This document shows positions 1 to 13,300 of a DNA stretch of 64,000 nucleotides, in pieces (the stretch's first letter is position 1; each line of letters begins with the position of its first letter). The notes under the pieces were generated by a model that saw nothing but the letters and a program-made list of their open reading frames with translations, did no database searches and had not been told where the DNA came from. The translations under genes and the position numbers were made by a program. Source of the DNA: Haemaphysalis longicornis. Lineage: Eukaryota > Arthropoda > Arachnida > Ixodida > Ixodidae. Location of the stretch: contig CM023457.1 in NCBI GenBank assembly GCA_013339765.2, forward strand, positions 46,333,974 to 46,397,973, given 5' to 3'.

Positions 1-1201
1 AGCAATTTAGCACTGGTAAAATGATGCTGTTTTGTCAGTAAATAAATAAAGATACCATTTCTTTCTCCTGCTCCCCATCCATTTTTTTTTCCATATGCGA
101 GGAGCACTCACAAAAGTAAGCCAAGCAATTCCCTATCGAGCTAACTGAGCCACACAGGTGCAGCCATCCAGTGTTCTGTTTTACTTGCCAGTCCTGTGCA
201 ATTCTGATCAGTTTGTGGACAGTCCAGTGCTACTCTCACTACAGAAATTCTATGGGCAAAAAGATACAGAGCTGCTCTGGGGCAGCCCAAAGTGGGGAAA
301 AAAAAAGAGGACCATCGGACGACTTACAAAAAACTACCCATGCGGTTGGCCAGCATGAATGTTCAGTGACTACCCCAGCAAGGAATGACTTTTGCCGTTT
401 CTTGTTGCCTGAGTGCACGCTGGCAAGTTAGAAGGACCGACAGCTCTCACACTGAGCTGCACAAATGCTTTGACCACGCTTGCGCACACCAAGGCGGAAG
501 ACAAGCGGAGTTGCCACTGCAACAGGGCTTGCTGCCTGTTGCAGTCACACGGCCCTAATACTGTATACTAGCTAAAGTATGCGTCATTTCTCAAAATGTG
601 CACTCAGAAATGTACATGCACTTGTGCCTCCCTTACTGTTTCTCTCTCCCCCAAAAAAATGTTTAGACCGGCTCTGCCCTTTTAATTCAGTCAGTCACAA
701 TTTGTGCCGTCATAAACCATATCACAAAGAAATGTATGGGCAGCAACACCACTTCTAAGCCTTTCGCGTCTCCTGCATTAATAAATAACTGCAGCTGCTG
801 CTGAAGATGGTACATGTGTATTCATTTGAACCAATGTATTCATTTGTATTCATTCACCGTACACTGTGTTTGCCCCATCTAAATCTTTTTCTATGCATTG
901 TGTTCATTCACTGGTTGGTTTTTTTCTTTTCACAAACATGTGCCAACCGACCCAGCTCTTGACACATCTGCCCTCTACAAATGTCTGCCCGCCACAAGCT
1001 TTTGAGCTAGCTGGGCAAGTGTACCTGTCTGAGGATTTTAGCCACTACATGGCCACAGCAAGTGGCAGGGTAGCAAATTTCTCAGTATATGAGCACCAAC
1101 AACGAGCTCTCACGAGTCAAATTAAGCAATGCCAGCTTCCGCAAGTACGAAAAGACACACACAGCCCAGGGCACTCTGGCCAGCAACAACCACCGGCTCA
1201 C
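1..1201. other. Left edge, intron after SUV39H exon 7
   Basis: I see no exon, RNA gene or clear repeat here on either strand. The pre-SET exon would be expected further left. Frames at 866-1375 (+) are shadows of exon 7. Confidence 0.5.
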
Positions 1202-1417
1202 CTTGAGGTAGGTGAGATTTGCAGGTGGTGGCTCCAAATCGACGTTGTTCTCCACAGACAGCAGAGGCTTGTCAGGGTCCCCACCAGAAGCTGCTCGGAT
1301 ATACCTTTGCCATGTGCCGATCGATTCAGCCAGTTTCTGGCGCTCAAGCACTTGGGCTACGAGAGACTCCCATGACCCGAACACCCCCACGGCTTTTTCC
1401 ACTGGCATGTTCAGAAC
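1202..1417 (-). CDS. Su(var)3-9: SUV39H-like gene, exon 7 (segment before pre-SET)
   Basis: A 216-nt, 72-codon exon from ACCGCAG|GTT to CTCAAG|GTGAGC, in phase 0 on both sides. It encodes a helical stretch (LVAQVLERQKLAESIGTWQRY) and then SVENNVDLEPPPANLTYL, matching the region directly before the zinc-binding pre-SET domain in SUV39H1/2. The next exon would start with the NEYR-like motif, which is not in the window. Confidence 0.85.
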
Positions 1418-4334
1418 CTGCGGTGTCCCAGCACAAAACATGTGTGGCCTTGCGTGTGGCACTACGGCAAATATTTGATCGCCACTTCAAATAACAACGT
1501 GGATGACAATCCCTAGCACCATTTTTCCCCAGTCATCCCCCTCCCAACCACGTGTAACTTTGTTTTCTCCATAATTGCCATTCTGGTTAGCAGCAACAAG
1601 CTGTAAACTGCCCATGTCTGTTCGTGCGTGCAGGCAGCACAATGCTGCCACCCCACACTGTACGGGCAGGCTACTGGGGCCAGTTTTGTGGCACAAGCTA
1701 TTTCAGCAAAATAAAGCGTGCACTAAACCCAAACACTCAGCGCACCTTGGGTACTGGGCATGCCTGATATGATGCTCTGAGCTGCCCAGGGAACCCGACT
1801 GTTGGGTTCCCCAGCTCTAAGCTCTCTACTGTTTCGTTGAGCTATCCACACTCTTGTTGTAATGAGACCAGAACGAGATGCGAAACAGATACCATCTGCC
1901 CACCTGCCTCATCGTTAGACACAGTGAGAACACACCAGAAAGCAGGCACAGAAACAAGTTTAAGAATGAACTGAGAACATTCAAACGTAAACAAGGAAAA
2001 AGCATGAGATGGATAAGAGCGACAAAGGGTCGTTGGGAGAGGGTTCTCATCAACAGTAATTCCTGACAGAAGCAACAATGAAAATGACATTCACAGGCAC
2101 GTGACAGAGTACCAATCAAAAAAGTACCATTAGGCTGAACTCGGGTTGAATTCTTGCGTATTCCAGCGAGTACGTGTTTATTCAGTTTCCGCCTCAGGTA
2201 GCGCAAGAAGACTCCCTTCACCAGAACCATTTTGGCACTGCAAAGGCCCAGATGAACCAAACTTCTACGCTGTCCTACCAATCAGCCTTTCAGAGGTTAC
2301 ACCAAAGTTGGAGACTGGCACTTTTTCACAGCGTACCCACTCAGCCAAAGAGGAAGGACAGTGGCAGAAAAAGAAAATCTTTGAAGGCGCTGCGGTGAGC
2401 CTACAAGCGGCCCATGCAAATTACAATTCAGCCGTCTTGGCTATGAGACATGTCATAACGGAGGGGCACAGAATTGTTGGAGCATTTTGGGATGCTTAGC
2501 ATGCTTCTAAAAGCAAAGCAGCTGCGGCAGCACGGATTTGAACCCGCAACCTCCTGCACAGTATATCTCAATACCGCAGCCACGAAACCGGCGAGGCTGG
2601 TAAGTTGCACAAAAGGTCACAACTTTGCTCTCACTGCATTGCACGTGTCCTGGTCTGAAGCAACACCTGTGGCACCATCTATCATAATCATCATCAGCCT
2701 ATCTATGCCTCCTGCAGGGCAAAGGCCTCTCTCATAGATCTCCAATTATCCCAGTCCTGCGCAAACTGTGACCAATTTATCCCCGCAAACTTCTTGACCT
2801 CATCTGCCCATCTAACTTACTGCCACCCCCTGCCACGCTTGCCTTCTCTAGGTATCCACTCTGTTGCCCTTAATAACCAACGATTATCTTTACTTCGCAT
2901 TACATGCCCTGCCCACATCCATTTCTTAATTTCTACTAATATGCCCTCAACACGCGTTTGTTCCCTCACCCACTCCACTCTCTTTTGTCCCTTAATGTTA
3001 CACCTACCATCTTCCGTTCTATTGCTCACTGAGTCGTCCTCAATTTAAGTTGAACCATCTTAGTGAGACTCCAAGTTTCTGCCCCGTAGGTGAATACCGG
3101 TAAGATGCAACTTCATACACTTTCTTCTTCAGGGACAACGGTAGGCTGGCATTTATTATCTGAGAATGCCTTCCGAAGGCACTCCACCCCTTTCTGCCTC
3201 ATGGTTGGGATCTGGGGTCACTACAGTAAAACCGCATCACAAGAGACCCTCAAGGGAACCAAAAATGTTCTTGTAACCAGGTCTCTTGTATGCAATGTTG
3301 CTCAAAGTGGCAAACATAGGAAAACCAACCAAACTGCTTTTCATTCAAATGTCTCTTAAACCGAAGTGTTTCTTGGAAACAGTGTCCTTTGTAACGAAGG
3401 TTTTACTGCACTTGGTTTAAGTAGATATATTATCTTACCACTTCCACTACCTTGCCACCTATCTCAAACTGCTGTACTCTCCCGAGGTTACTGAGCATTA
3501 CTTTTTCTGCATATATTAGTTTTCAGGCCCACGATTTTAGTGCTTGTCCAGTGCAGCAATCAAGCTTTGCGATTCGTCCCCGAATTACTTATCACCCCCT
3601 ATCACTGCTGCTTTATTCACAATTGTGCCATCTGCCAACCGCGAGGCCTGTCGGACTCGGGAGTGTGGACGCTTAAGCGAAACTTCTGATCAGCCATTTC
3701 TGTGATCGCTCCGAGTCTAATAGAGCAGCCCACACAGCAGGCATAAAACTTGCCGTTCTGCTCCCAAGAGTGTGCTCCAGCAAAAGCCGCTGACGTTCTC
3801 ATGCCCAACCCCATGAAGCCACCAAAGAAAGCTTGCAAGGTTGGGCGACAGCATCACTAAAGCATGGCCTTCACACGTACCTACGCAACATAAATGCACC
3901 GCCAGACAACAGCTTCAGATGAAAAACTAGCAGGCATCAATGCAAAAGCAAACCTGTATACAAACTGGAACATATTTGATTTCAGCTACATCTATTAGAA
4001 TGTGGATGAGTTATTTTCTATGACCATATATGAGCCTTCACTAATCATTGCCTATCACGGCCAAAGGACACATCCCTAACACCTCAAATTGAGCCAACTA
4101 CATAATGCACATCATTCAGGAAATTATTTTGTTTCTTGTCATCTCGACATTCATATCGGACATGATTGTACTATTCAAATTTTAGAGGATTAAGGAACTT
4201 TAGATAAAGCGTGACATATTCCGTAAAATTTGTGGCAACATTCACAAAATCGCAATACAAGTACAAGTTCATAAATTTTACCGAAAATTTGAGAGCGTTG
4301 GCAGGTATGGTATCTGCTAACTTACCCACACCAA

Positions 4335-4376
<42 letters not shown>

Positions 4377-7300
4377 CTCCTTATTAAAAAAAGCAGAGAG
4401 CTTTGCCAGCATTTGCAATTGCCTACATGTTTCTCTGCTAGGGGTCAGGGATGTAGGGAAAACAGGCCCTAGAAAGAGGTGGGCAGAAAGAGAAAAAAAA
4501 AAACACTGGCATGGCTTGACGTGCTTGATGGACTATTTTTCAGATTTTGTCACAGAATTCACAATTTTTATGTCACCAATGTCTTACAAATAAGAAAACA
4601 AACTTTTTAGAGCCTGACGCTGCTTTGAGGGACAAGTCCATGTTCTTAGGATAGTCTTCAAAGTTACCGGCCCTTGATCTAAGCGTTCTATATCTTGGAA
4701 AAAACGAGACCTTGGTGCCAAGTAGGCCACACATTCTAATAAAATATGTTCAACGGTTTCTACAGAAGAACAGTTGTTGCAGTATGGGTTGGTTGTCAGT
4801 CGAAGATGAAAAAGGTAACTGTTGGTATAAGCCAAGTTCAGTTGTAGGCAATGACATAATGTCTCTAAGCTACGAGGGAGCTGTCTTAGAAGTCTTGATT
4901 TCAACTCCGGTACGCAGTGCTGTTTGTGTGAGCCAGCTGTAGCGCCGAGCATACCGGGATTTCCGCCAATGGGCAAAATGTGAGTGATTGAGAAGAAACA
5001 TACAACTTGGTTTGTTCCCACAGGCTTATTTCATTCTATAGCCATTACATCCATCAACTTGGGCGATAAGAGCCAAGCCTTTTAGTGTGCGCTGGCAGCA
5101 GAGGTTGTAAGCCTGCACCCTGACTACCATTAACACATGCAAAATTGTGCAAAACGCTGCACCATGCTGCACTTTAAGCTTTGCTGTTGTGGGCGAATAT
5201 GCAGACGTTATAGCAAGGCATGATACAAAACAGTACTATGCAACTGAACAGCATCCACAGCACCATTTCTCCAAGCTTCCCGATTGGTTATTCGTGACTA
5301 ATCTCCCAAGGTTGCCAGTTTTCTATTCCTCAGGCCTCCATTCATAAAGAAATATCGCAATGGCACTAGTACTGGCCACAATGAAGGCAATGCAAGCAAT
5401 GCCCTGGAAGGGCAAGCACTGGCAAATGACTACATTATCAGGTATGGCAGCACCCAGAACCACCGTTCTGTAGACGGTCTATAGTATCATGGTTATGGTG
5501 TACTAGAAGAGAGAGGTGTGTCGTCTGGGGCTGGTTGGAGGAGGGGGTCCATTTTGCGATGAAAATTTCTGATCAGAAACTCCTGCGTAAGCACCACCCC
5601 TGGAGACTACTGCTTACCATTTGATCTCACAAGTTTTGTTTGCTAAATTCATTCTTATTTACTGCCTTAAGAAGTCTTAATTCACATTGTATGGTATACA
5701 GTTTTATAAAACGCCCTAAATATTTGTTCAGTTTAGTTAAAAAATTTTAGGTGGCGCTGGCTTATAGTTTACAATACTATTTTTCCATCGCGAAAGGGAC
5801 CCGCGTTCTTCATTGGTTCGCCCCCCGCACAACACACCTCTATCTTCTAGTACACTGCATCGTGGTGTCCGTACTTGCATGCCTCATATTACTGCTTTGC
5901 ACTCAAAACGATTCACCTCATCCTTGTGACTGTCACTGGCGACTGCACAGATAACTGCACCTGTGTAAGGTCACAGGTAGCTGTCTGTGACCTTTACACA
6001 GGTTGTGAGCAAGAAGGAAACAGTACCCTCCTCTACCTCCAAGTTTGTTTAAAGCAGAATTCTTCTACTGAAATGTCTCCTCCCGCTGCAGTCCATCCCA
6101 ACACCAGCGAGAGGAAGCAAGCTAGAAGGAGAATGCCTATGTCTATCTGCTAGTCACTCCTATTCCACTCTCTCACCATCTGCAGATAAAAACATTTGAA
6201 ACACCCTATCGAGCTTGCAAAGGTTATGGCAGTTGCCTTTAAATTCTAAAATAATGTGTCCATATCTTTTCTCCTTCCATTAGAAAAAATTAATCAGCCC
6301 TTCCACTCTGAAGGACACCAGCGAATTTAAGTGTTGTCCTAAAATGACTATATATGTGCTATTCAAGCATCAAGACAAAGTGTCCGCCCCATGGAACCGC
6401 TCGAAAACTGCTCATAAGATGAATGTTCATGATGGTTTTTACACCAACACAGTTGCTATAGCGGCGCACATTGTAACAGCGGCGAACGAGCACTACGCCG
6501 AGAAATATGAGACATCAATCACTCGACTTGAACTTGTGGCAACCACACTAGATGAGCAATGGGCCATCCATCATAGGTTTTGACTCTTCTGCTAATGAAC
6601 CTAAAAGATTGAACTCTCTTTTGCACTAGCTCTGGAGACTAGCACTAGGTCTTTACTTCGGAGAAACTTACTCCACCTTTGGGATTTCCCCTAAATCGTG
6701 TCGATTAACACCTGTCCACTTCTAGTTGTTGATCAATTCACTCTCACACTACACATGACTCCTCCTGGTTAGCTCAGTTGGTAGAGCAACTGCTCCGATT
6801 AAGCGGTGGTCCTAGGTTCGAATCCTGGACCAGGACGAGTTTTTCTGCAACTGCGAAGTTTGAGAAAGCTGTATAGCTTTCCTTTGTAGCCGTACGGCTG
6901 CACTGAAATGGATGTCAAACTTTCCTTCGCAGGAACTTACTCCACGTTGAAGATTTCCCCTAAATCTGGTTGATTAACGAATTTTTTTTATCAACTCGAT
7001 GGTGTACACACATGGACGCAAAAAATTTGCTGGGGTCGCCATACAGCTTCGCTTAAGAGCAGCCACCATGACTTGGCCTTGAAAAAGCTAGACTGACCAG
7101 TACCGAGGAAGCCTTGTTGGCAAACAAAAGAAACTTGACAGGGCACCTCTTTTCGCATGTCGATGAGCTTTCGCTTTTTGACGAAGCCGTTCTTTGGCAA
7201 AGTGAACCCAGTCAGCTTGGAAAGTGTGGCAACTGTCAGGATCTTCGGGGTTGCAGGCAATCTGGATGGCTTTCTTCACCAAGACAAGCCTGTAGCTACA

Positions 7301-10300
7301 TTAAAATGAGATGAGCAGAAAGAGGTGAAACAAAGTGGTGAGGTAGAGGACACTTTCATGTAAAAAACTAAGCACCGCAGGGACAATAACAAAGTGATAG
7401 CAATGATAAAGACCTGTTAAACCACATATAGGATGTTCTGGTGCTGTGATCATATAGCATGCATAGGATTTTTTTTAACTACATGAACAAAAACGCAGAG
7501 TGTTTGGTAAAGGGGGACACAGGTCTTCGATGCAAAGAAACTCAGCAAAAGATTTTTTTGCCCTAAAGCTCTTTTTCTTGTGATCTGTTTCAGGTAATAT
7601 GAATTTTTGCCCATAATATCAATTTACAACACTGACAGTATTAAAAAATTTGGCAGATTGTGATCACGCGTGTGATCATGCGATCTGGGCATCGACAAAA
7701 CCAATACCTTTCCTTCTCCAATTTCGATACACGATTGGTTCATATCTCGAATAGGTAACATTATGGCCTGAAAACTCAATGTAAACGTTGAATTAAAAAG
7801 GCAGTATGTTGCATGAAGTCACTTTTTCACTCTGCGTTTATCATATATCAGTGATGTTAATGTACTAGAACAAAAGGTTTCAAACAAGACACCAGTAAAA
7901 CTCAAATCAACCAGGACTGCAAAAACAAATGAAAATTAGCTGTGTCCATCCCTAGCTGAAGCAGGCCTATAAGAAAAGTTCACTAGCGTTATTATTAAAA
8001 GCCACCTTCACAGAAAGTCCTATTCTCTATTACACATATATTCCAGCTGTGGACACTACCAAAAAGAGCTTAAAGGAGCCCCTGAAGACAAAATACAAGT
8101 TTGTGTTATTCGAAAGATTTCGCGTTTTGTAGTGCCTCCAGCGCTTGTCCGAATGCAAACGATGCTTTAATCACTAAGAAATTACAGTTGAACCTCGTTA
8201 TAAGAGACATGGATGTAAGAGACAAATGGGGATAAGAGACATTATTCACCCACATGGTTGGCTGCCCTATCTTTCCCATTAAATTGACCTCTTTTATAAC
8301 AGACATCGGATGTAGAAGATTGGTTATAAGGAACAAGTCATCCTTGAACTTTAATCAATAATCTCGCTTGTAACAGACTTTTACACTTCAGACACAGTGC
8401 CACCAGTTACTAATTGCAGTTGCTTCCATTGTGGAAACACAAGTGGACGACAGACACCTGCATTATAACTTCAGCAAACACACCATGGTTCAGTCAGCTA
8501 TGAAATGACGGCGAGGAGTCCTGCCAATGGAAATGCAACTTACAGAAGTGGTTGAAGCTTACTGTCATCCATTGGAGCGCGACCGCACTTGTGGGTAGCT
8601 CCCACTCACGTAGCTCCCAATCAAGAAGCATCACAGATGTCGAGTCCTGCAAGCGTAATGAATAGCCTGAGCACACAGCGGAAGAAGCTGTGTGCTCTGG
8701 CTATTCATCAGGCTTGGGAACTCAACATCTACGATTCATCTTCCACAGGCAGTGAAAGAAAAGAAAGCTTGTAGAATCAGTTGTAAAAAAACAGTGTAAA
8801 AAACAGTCATGAAGCAAACAAAGATTCAGACCTGTTTCATAAATTCTGGGGGCAAACATAAATTAGAATGAACCTTTTGCAACATGCTGTAGCACTCTTT
8901 TGAGCTTATTTTAGTCATACGGTGCCCACATTGAACTAGGGTCTGATTAGTAAGTGAAAACATGGTTCCCTGCTTATAAGAGACATCTCGTATAAGAGAC
9001 AGAAACTGCTCCCCGTGCATGTCTCTTATAAAGGGGTTCAACTGTAATCCATTTAAGTTAAAATTTTATTTTCCAGCTAAATCGTGTGTTTACGTGGTCT
9101 GCAATGACATCACAGGAACCGACCGCATAGGGTCCCTTGATTCACGCGTCCGCCGTACAGGGTGGAGACACGTATACGCTGGCGCCGTCATTTTGGTTCG
9201 CTCGCTCGTTGCCGAAGCAAGTCATTGTATCAAAACCGCGCTAAAATTATCGCCGCAACGCGTTAACTGGTGAAGTTTGAATCATCGTATCTGTTTCGCG
9301 TTGCTGGGTCTCGTGGGAAACGAAAACAACAACGCGTTGAGCACGTTGACCCAATTGCAGCCGCACGGAAGTTCAAAGGTGTCTCCACCCTCTACGGCAG
9401 CACTGGCATCCTGGCATCGAGTATCGCGGTCTCGCGCGTTTGTTTACGTTGCTAACTTAGATGGCGCCACCATACCGTGGCAAGCTGTTTTTGCCTTTGG
9501 GTTTTTTTTTTTTTTTTTTGACCGTATTTAAATCTGGCTTTTTTGTTCTGGGAGAAAATCGTTTCGTCAAACAGTGCTCGCTCGATAAATATGGTTGGTT
9601 GCGTCAATCAATCGGCCAGTGTCGTCTGAGACAACCCCAAAGACCCGCAGTCCTGTGCAGCTAAACCCAAGCATAGTGCGCGAAGTACCAACAGCAGTAT
9701 ACGCATCGGTACTTCTATGTTTACGTGTGCTTTCGTAACTCCAGTGTTTGTCCCACCATTCTTAGGGCTTTAAAAATAATGTGCCCTAAATTTAAGTGCA
9801 AATAGCTCGTTCGGAAAGCTTATAAGCTTTGCCTGATTTGCGTTTGCTTTTGCCACCCTCCGCCAATCCAGAGCTGTCACATGTGACATCATAGGTTCTG
9901 TTGCGGAAATGAGCTAGTGGGTCGCATGGCCATTCCCTTTTTTTCCTAATTATGTAGCTTATTTGAGCGAAGTTTACGTTAAAAGTGGTGTCAGTATGAT
10001 TCTAACAAGGCAATCTTTTGAATGAAACAAACTTGTGTTTTCTTCATGGCTTCTTTAACGAGACCCATAGACAATTCGCACAAGTTTCAGAGACTGATAA
10101 CTGGAGGTTGCAAGGTTGTCTGTGTAACCATAAACTGCGTCAAGCTGCAAAAAAAAAGTCAACAAGTCTTTTTCTTTCACATGCCACGCTATGAATCATG
10201 TATTTAGCGCAAAATGCTGCGGCTACTTTTTTTTCAAATACTATAGTAAAGCTTGACGTTGAGCAGTTTATTGGACATAATGAAAGCTAATACAGAAACG

Positions 10301-13300
10301 AGAGCAAAAGAAATGTACACTTTGTCGTGAGACAGTGCTATCGCTTCATGAAGCGCACATTTGTTCTTTCACGTCCATTTCCATATTAGCCTTAAGCACA
10401 CTGTCTTGAACCCAGTGGTAGTTATTTTTTTCAGCACATTTTGCTAAAATTCATTTGTTTTTATTCTGTGTGCATTGCATGCTCTTATTCTGCTAAAAAC
10501 TAGCATGGTAGCATTAAATAACTTTTCCACTACTGCCTTAGCCCTACAAGTCAAGCTACACCTTTCCTGCAATCCTAAAAACCTTGCTAACATTGGCTAT
10601 GTGGAAACAGTACCACTAGGATATCACGCGCAACTCATTTATAGAACTCCCTCTCTACATTTTTTCTGCTACCTAACAAACCCTTCTTTGATTAACTCTT
10701 TCGTTACAGCGGAAAAATGGCCGATTTTGGGGGCTCCCACAAAAAAATTTTTTCACTGGACACATTTAGCATTGTTATACATGAAACTGTGGCTTATAAT
10801 CTGCCCTTTTAGTGCACAGCAGCAGTTTTGCGAGAAGTACAATTATTCAGAGTTCAGTTCTCAGATAAACAGAAACAAATGAACAAAAAAGCATAAACAC
10901 AATATAAATAGGCCATTGTACTAAGCAACAAATTAATTCAGAAAATCTGAAATATACAAATTGTTCCTACGTCCTTTAGCTATCATTCAATATATACATC
11001 AATACTGTACACCATGTTTTTGATTCCTGGAGGCCTGTCAATCTAGCAGCCTTGACGGCTGTGCCACTCAGCGAAGCAGTGACGCGACAACACAAAGCAA
11101 AGGTAAACATCGCAAGTGGATCAGAACTCGTTCATTCTGCTCTGTGTCTTGGTTTCTCATAGCAGATCTCGCAACTCCTCCTCCATCCTTTTTTGGCTAG
11201 TGTTGTACAGTCGCGACCACTGATACAGGGAACACGGAGCGGCTGGCCGCGCTCCGCAGAGCGCCACGATGTACGGTGCCACAGGAAGTACTGCGGCGCA
11301 AGCGCAATCAGGGCCAGCGGCGCAGCTAGCTGAGCGTTGTCTGCTACAGCTCTTCCCACTTCGCCGCGAGCGGCGAAACCTGACATCACATGGCTAAAGT
11401 TATTTGTACCAGAGCGCGTGCGGCGAAGTGGGAGTAGCTGTAGCAGACGACGCGCAGCCGGGCTCCGCCTCTGGCTCTGATTGCGCTTGCGCCGCAATAC
11501 TTCGCGCGGCGCCCGCTTGGTGGTCCGAGAAGAGCGGCCACGTGCGCCGTGTTTCCTGTATCAGTGGCAGCGACTGTACAGGTTCCAGGGGCAAAAAGGG
11601 GGTGTCCTTGCGACACTTCGTTGTACTCAAATTCCGTTTCATCGGAACTAAAATCCGACGATCCCACCTCGTTGCTAGAGTCATCATTGCTGCAGGGGTC
11701 AGAAAAGTCAGCAGCAGCAGCTGCCGAAGCCCCAGCGATGGTAGACATCCTTGGCGAAGCACGGCATGAAGTGAATCCCACTTCCACCCAACTCACAGCT
11801 ATTTTGGGTTCAAATTTCGCTCGCAACACGGCCTCCGCTCTCAAAATGTAAAAAAAACGAAACTGAAACTGTGTGTTATTATGCATAACTCCCTTTCTGT
11901 TCAAATGTGCGCCGATCATTGCTGCCAGTACTGGGCCAGCCACTTCGTCAAGCTGCTTGAAACAGCAGTTTTTTGTGATCGGCTCATGCTTTTTTAACAA
12001 AAGGAAAATAAAAACGTGGTGTGTGTATGAAAAAAATTGGCCGTGTATCTGCTCCTTTGCTGCAAATTTCGCCAAAACACGATAGTCTTTGCAGACATTT
12101 GCCAAGGAAATGCCCCCTTTTGCTTTCCCGCTCACCTTCATGCTGTTCCTGTTCCGTCGCGCTCATCCCAAAGTAAACACACTAAAGGTTTGCTCAAGGC
12201 GATTTGAATTTACAGTCTACGCCCGTTACAACGGACCTCTGAATCCGGAAAAAAACGTCCGCTATAGCCGAAGTATGCAGTATCCGATGAGGGAGGCGGG
12301 GGGGGGGGGGGGCTATGAGCCCTAAAGTGGGTACTTTGATCGACAATGCATGCATAGTACATACACTTTGGTCTTTTAAACGCCTGCAACACCTCTGCAC
12401 AGTGTCGCGCGAGGGAAAAGAATCACGTAAACACCGTTTCCAGAGCTTAGTCCGGCACTTGGAAAGGCCTAGCGCATGCGGTCAAGAGTGTAAAGACGCA
12501 TGATAAGCTAAGCAAATAAAGCAAGAATATAACTAGGCCAATTATTAACCAGCTAAAAACATCAGTCGTGGCCATCGACATTAGCTAGGCTCTTTTAAAT
12601 CCCCTCACGACGAGGCAGGTTTTCCCGAAACCGTTCGTCAATCAAATCGATCGCTGCCTGATTTCCCTCAAGGCAGCTTCCACATTTTTACGATTTTAGT
12701 CTGGTCATGAAACAGCTGTAATGAACTAATCTGATGACGGTCAGCTGTAAAATCGAAAGTTAGACCAGTTGGACTGCGCACGGTTACCGGCAGATTGCAC
12801 ACAATGGATGGGAACAACCCCCCTACTTGAGGCATTTCTTACCTTTTTCACCGAACAAAATGGGAACAATGCATGCGTGGGAATAATAAAAGCCGAACTT
12901 CACTGAACCCGAGTTTTTTATTACATAAAAAAACTGACGAGGGCAGACTCGTCTCCAGTGCACCACTTCGAGTATTCGATAGCCTGTTTTCAATCTCACC
13001 GGAGTCGCGTTTATCGGCAGCGGCCTTGTTCTTGACGGTAGAGCGGACGTCTGCTTAGACAGGCCTGACTTCTGGCGATTTCGGCCTGTTTTTCCCCATG
13101 TTCAACAGCGTTAATTACGCTTAATTTATCCGACAGTGAAATCAGCTACCCTGCTGCTCATGCCACTAGTCGCACAAAAAAAAGCCACTGGAAACTGGCT
13201 TGGCTTGCTGCACCAAATGACCCGGCTGCCAGCAATGTTGCCAGACATAACAGTTTTCTTGCCAAAAATAAACAAAGAAAAAGCACATCAGGTGCCGGCA

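Noticed and set aside
1826..2281. 151-codon minus-strand frame
   Set aside because: Tested as a further SUV39H exon; composition is Leu/Phe/Cys-rich with no homology to the linker or SET regions.
7088..7289. Alternative minus-strand frame of SUV39H exon 6 containing NPEDPDSCHTFQADW
   Set aside because: It has the better acceptor but cannot join exon 7 in phase with any visible donor.
11404..11851. Plus-strand frames of about 100-120 codons
   Set aside because: They lie over the fold-back and mirror the minus-strand transposon frame; no homology.
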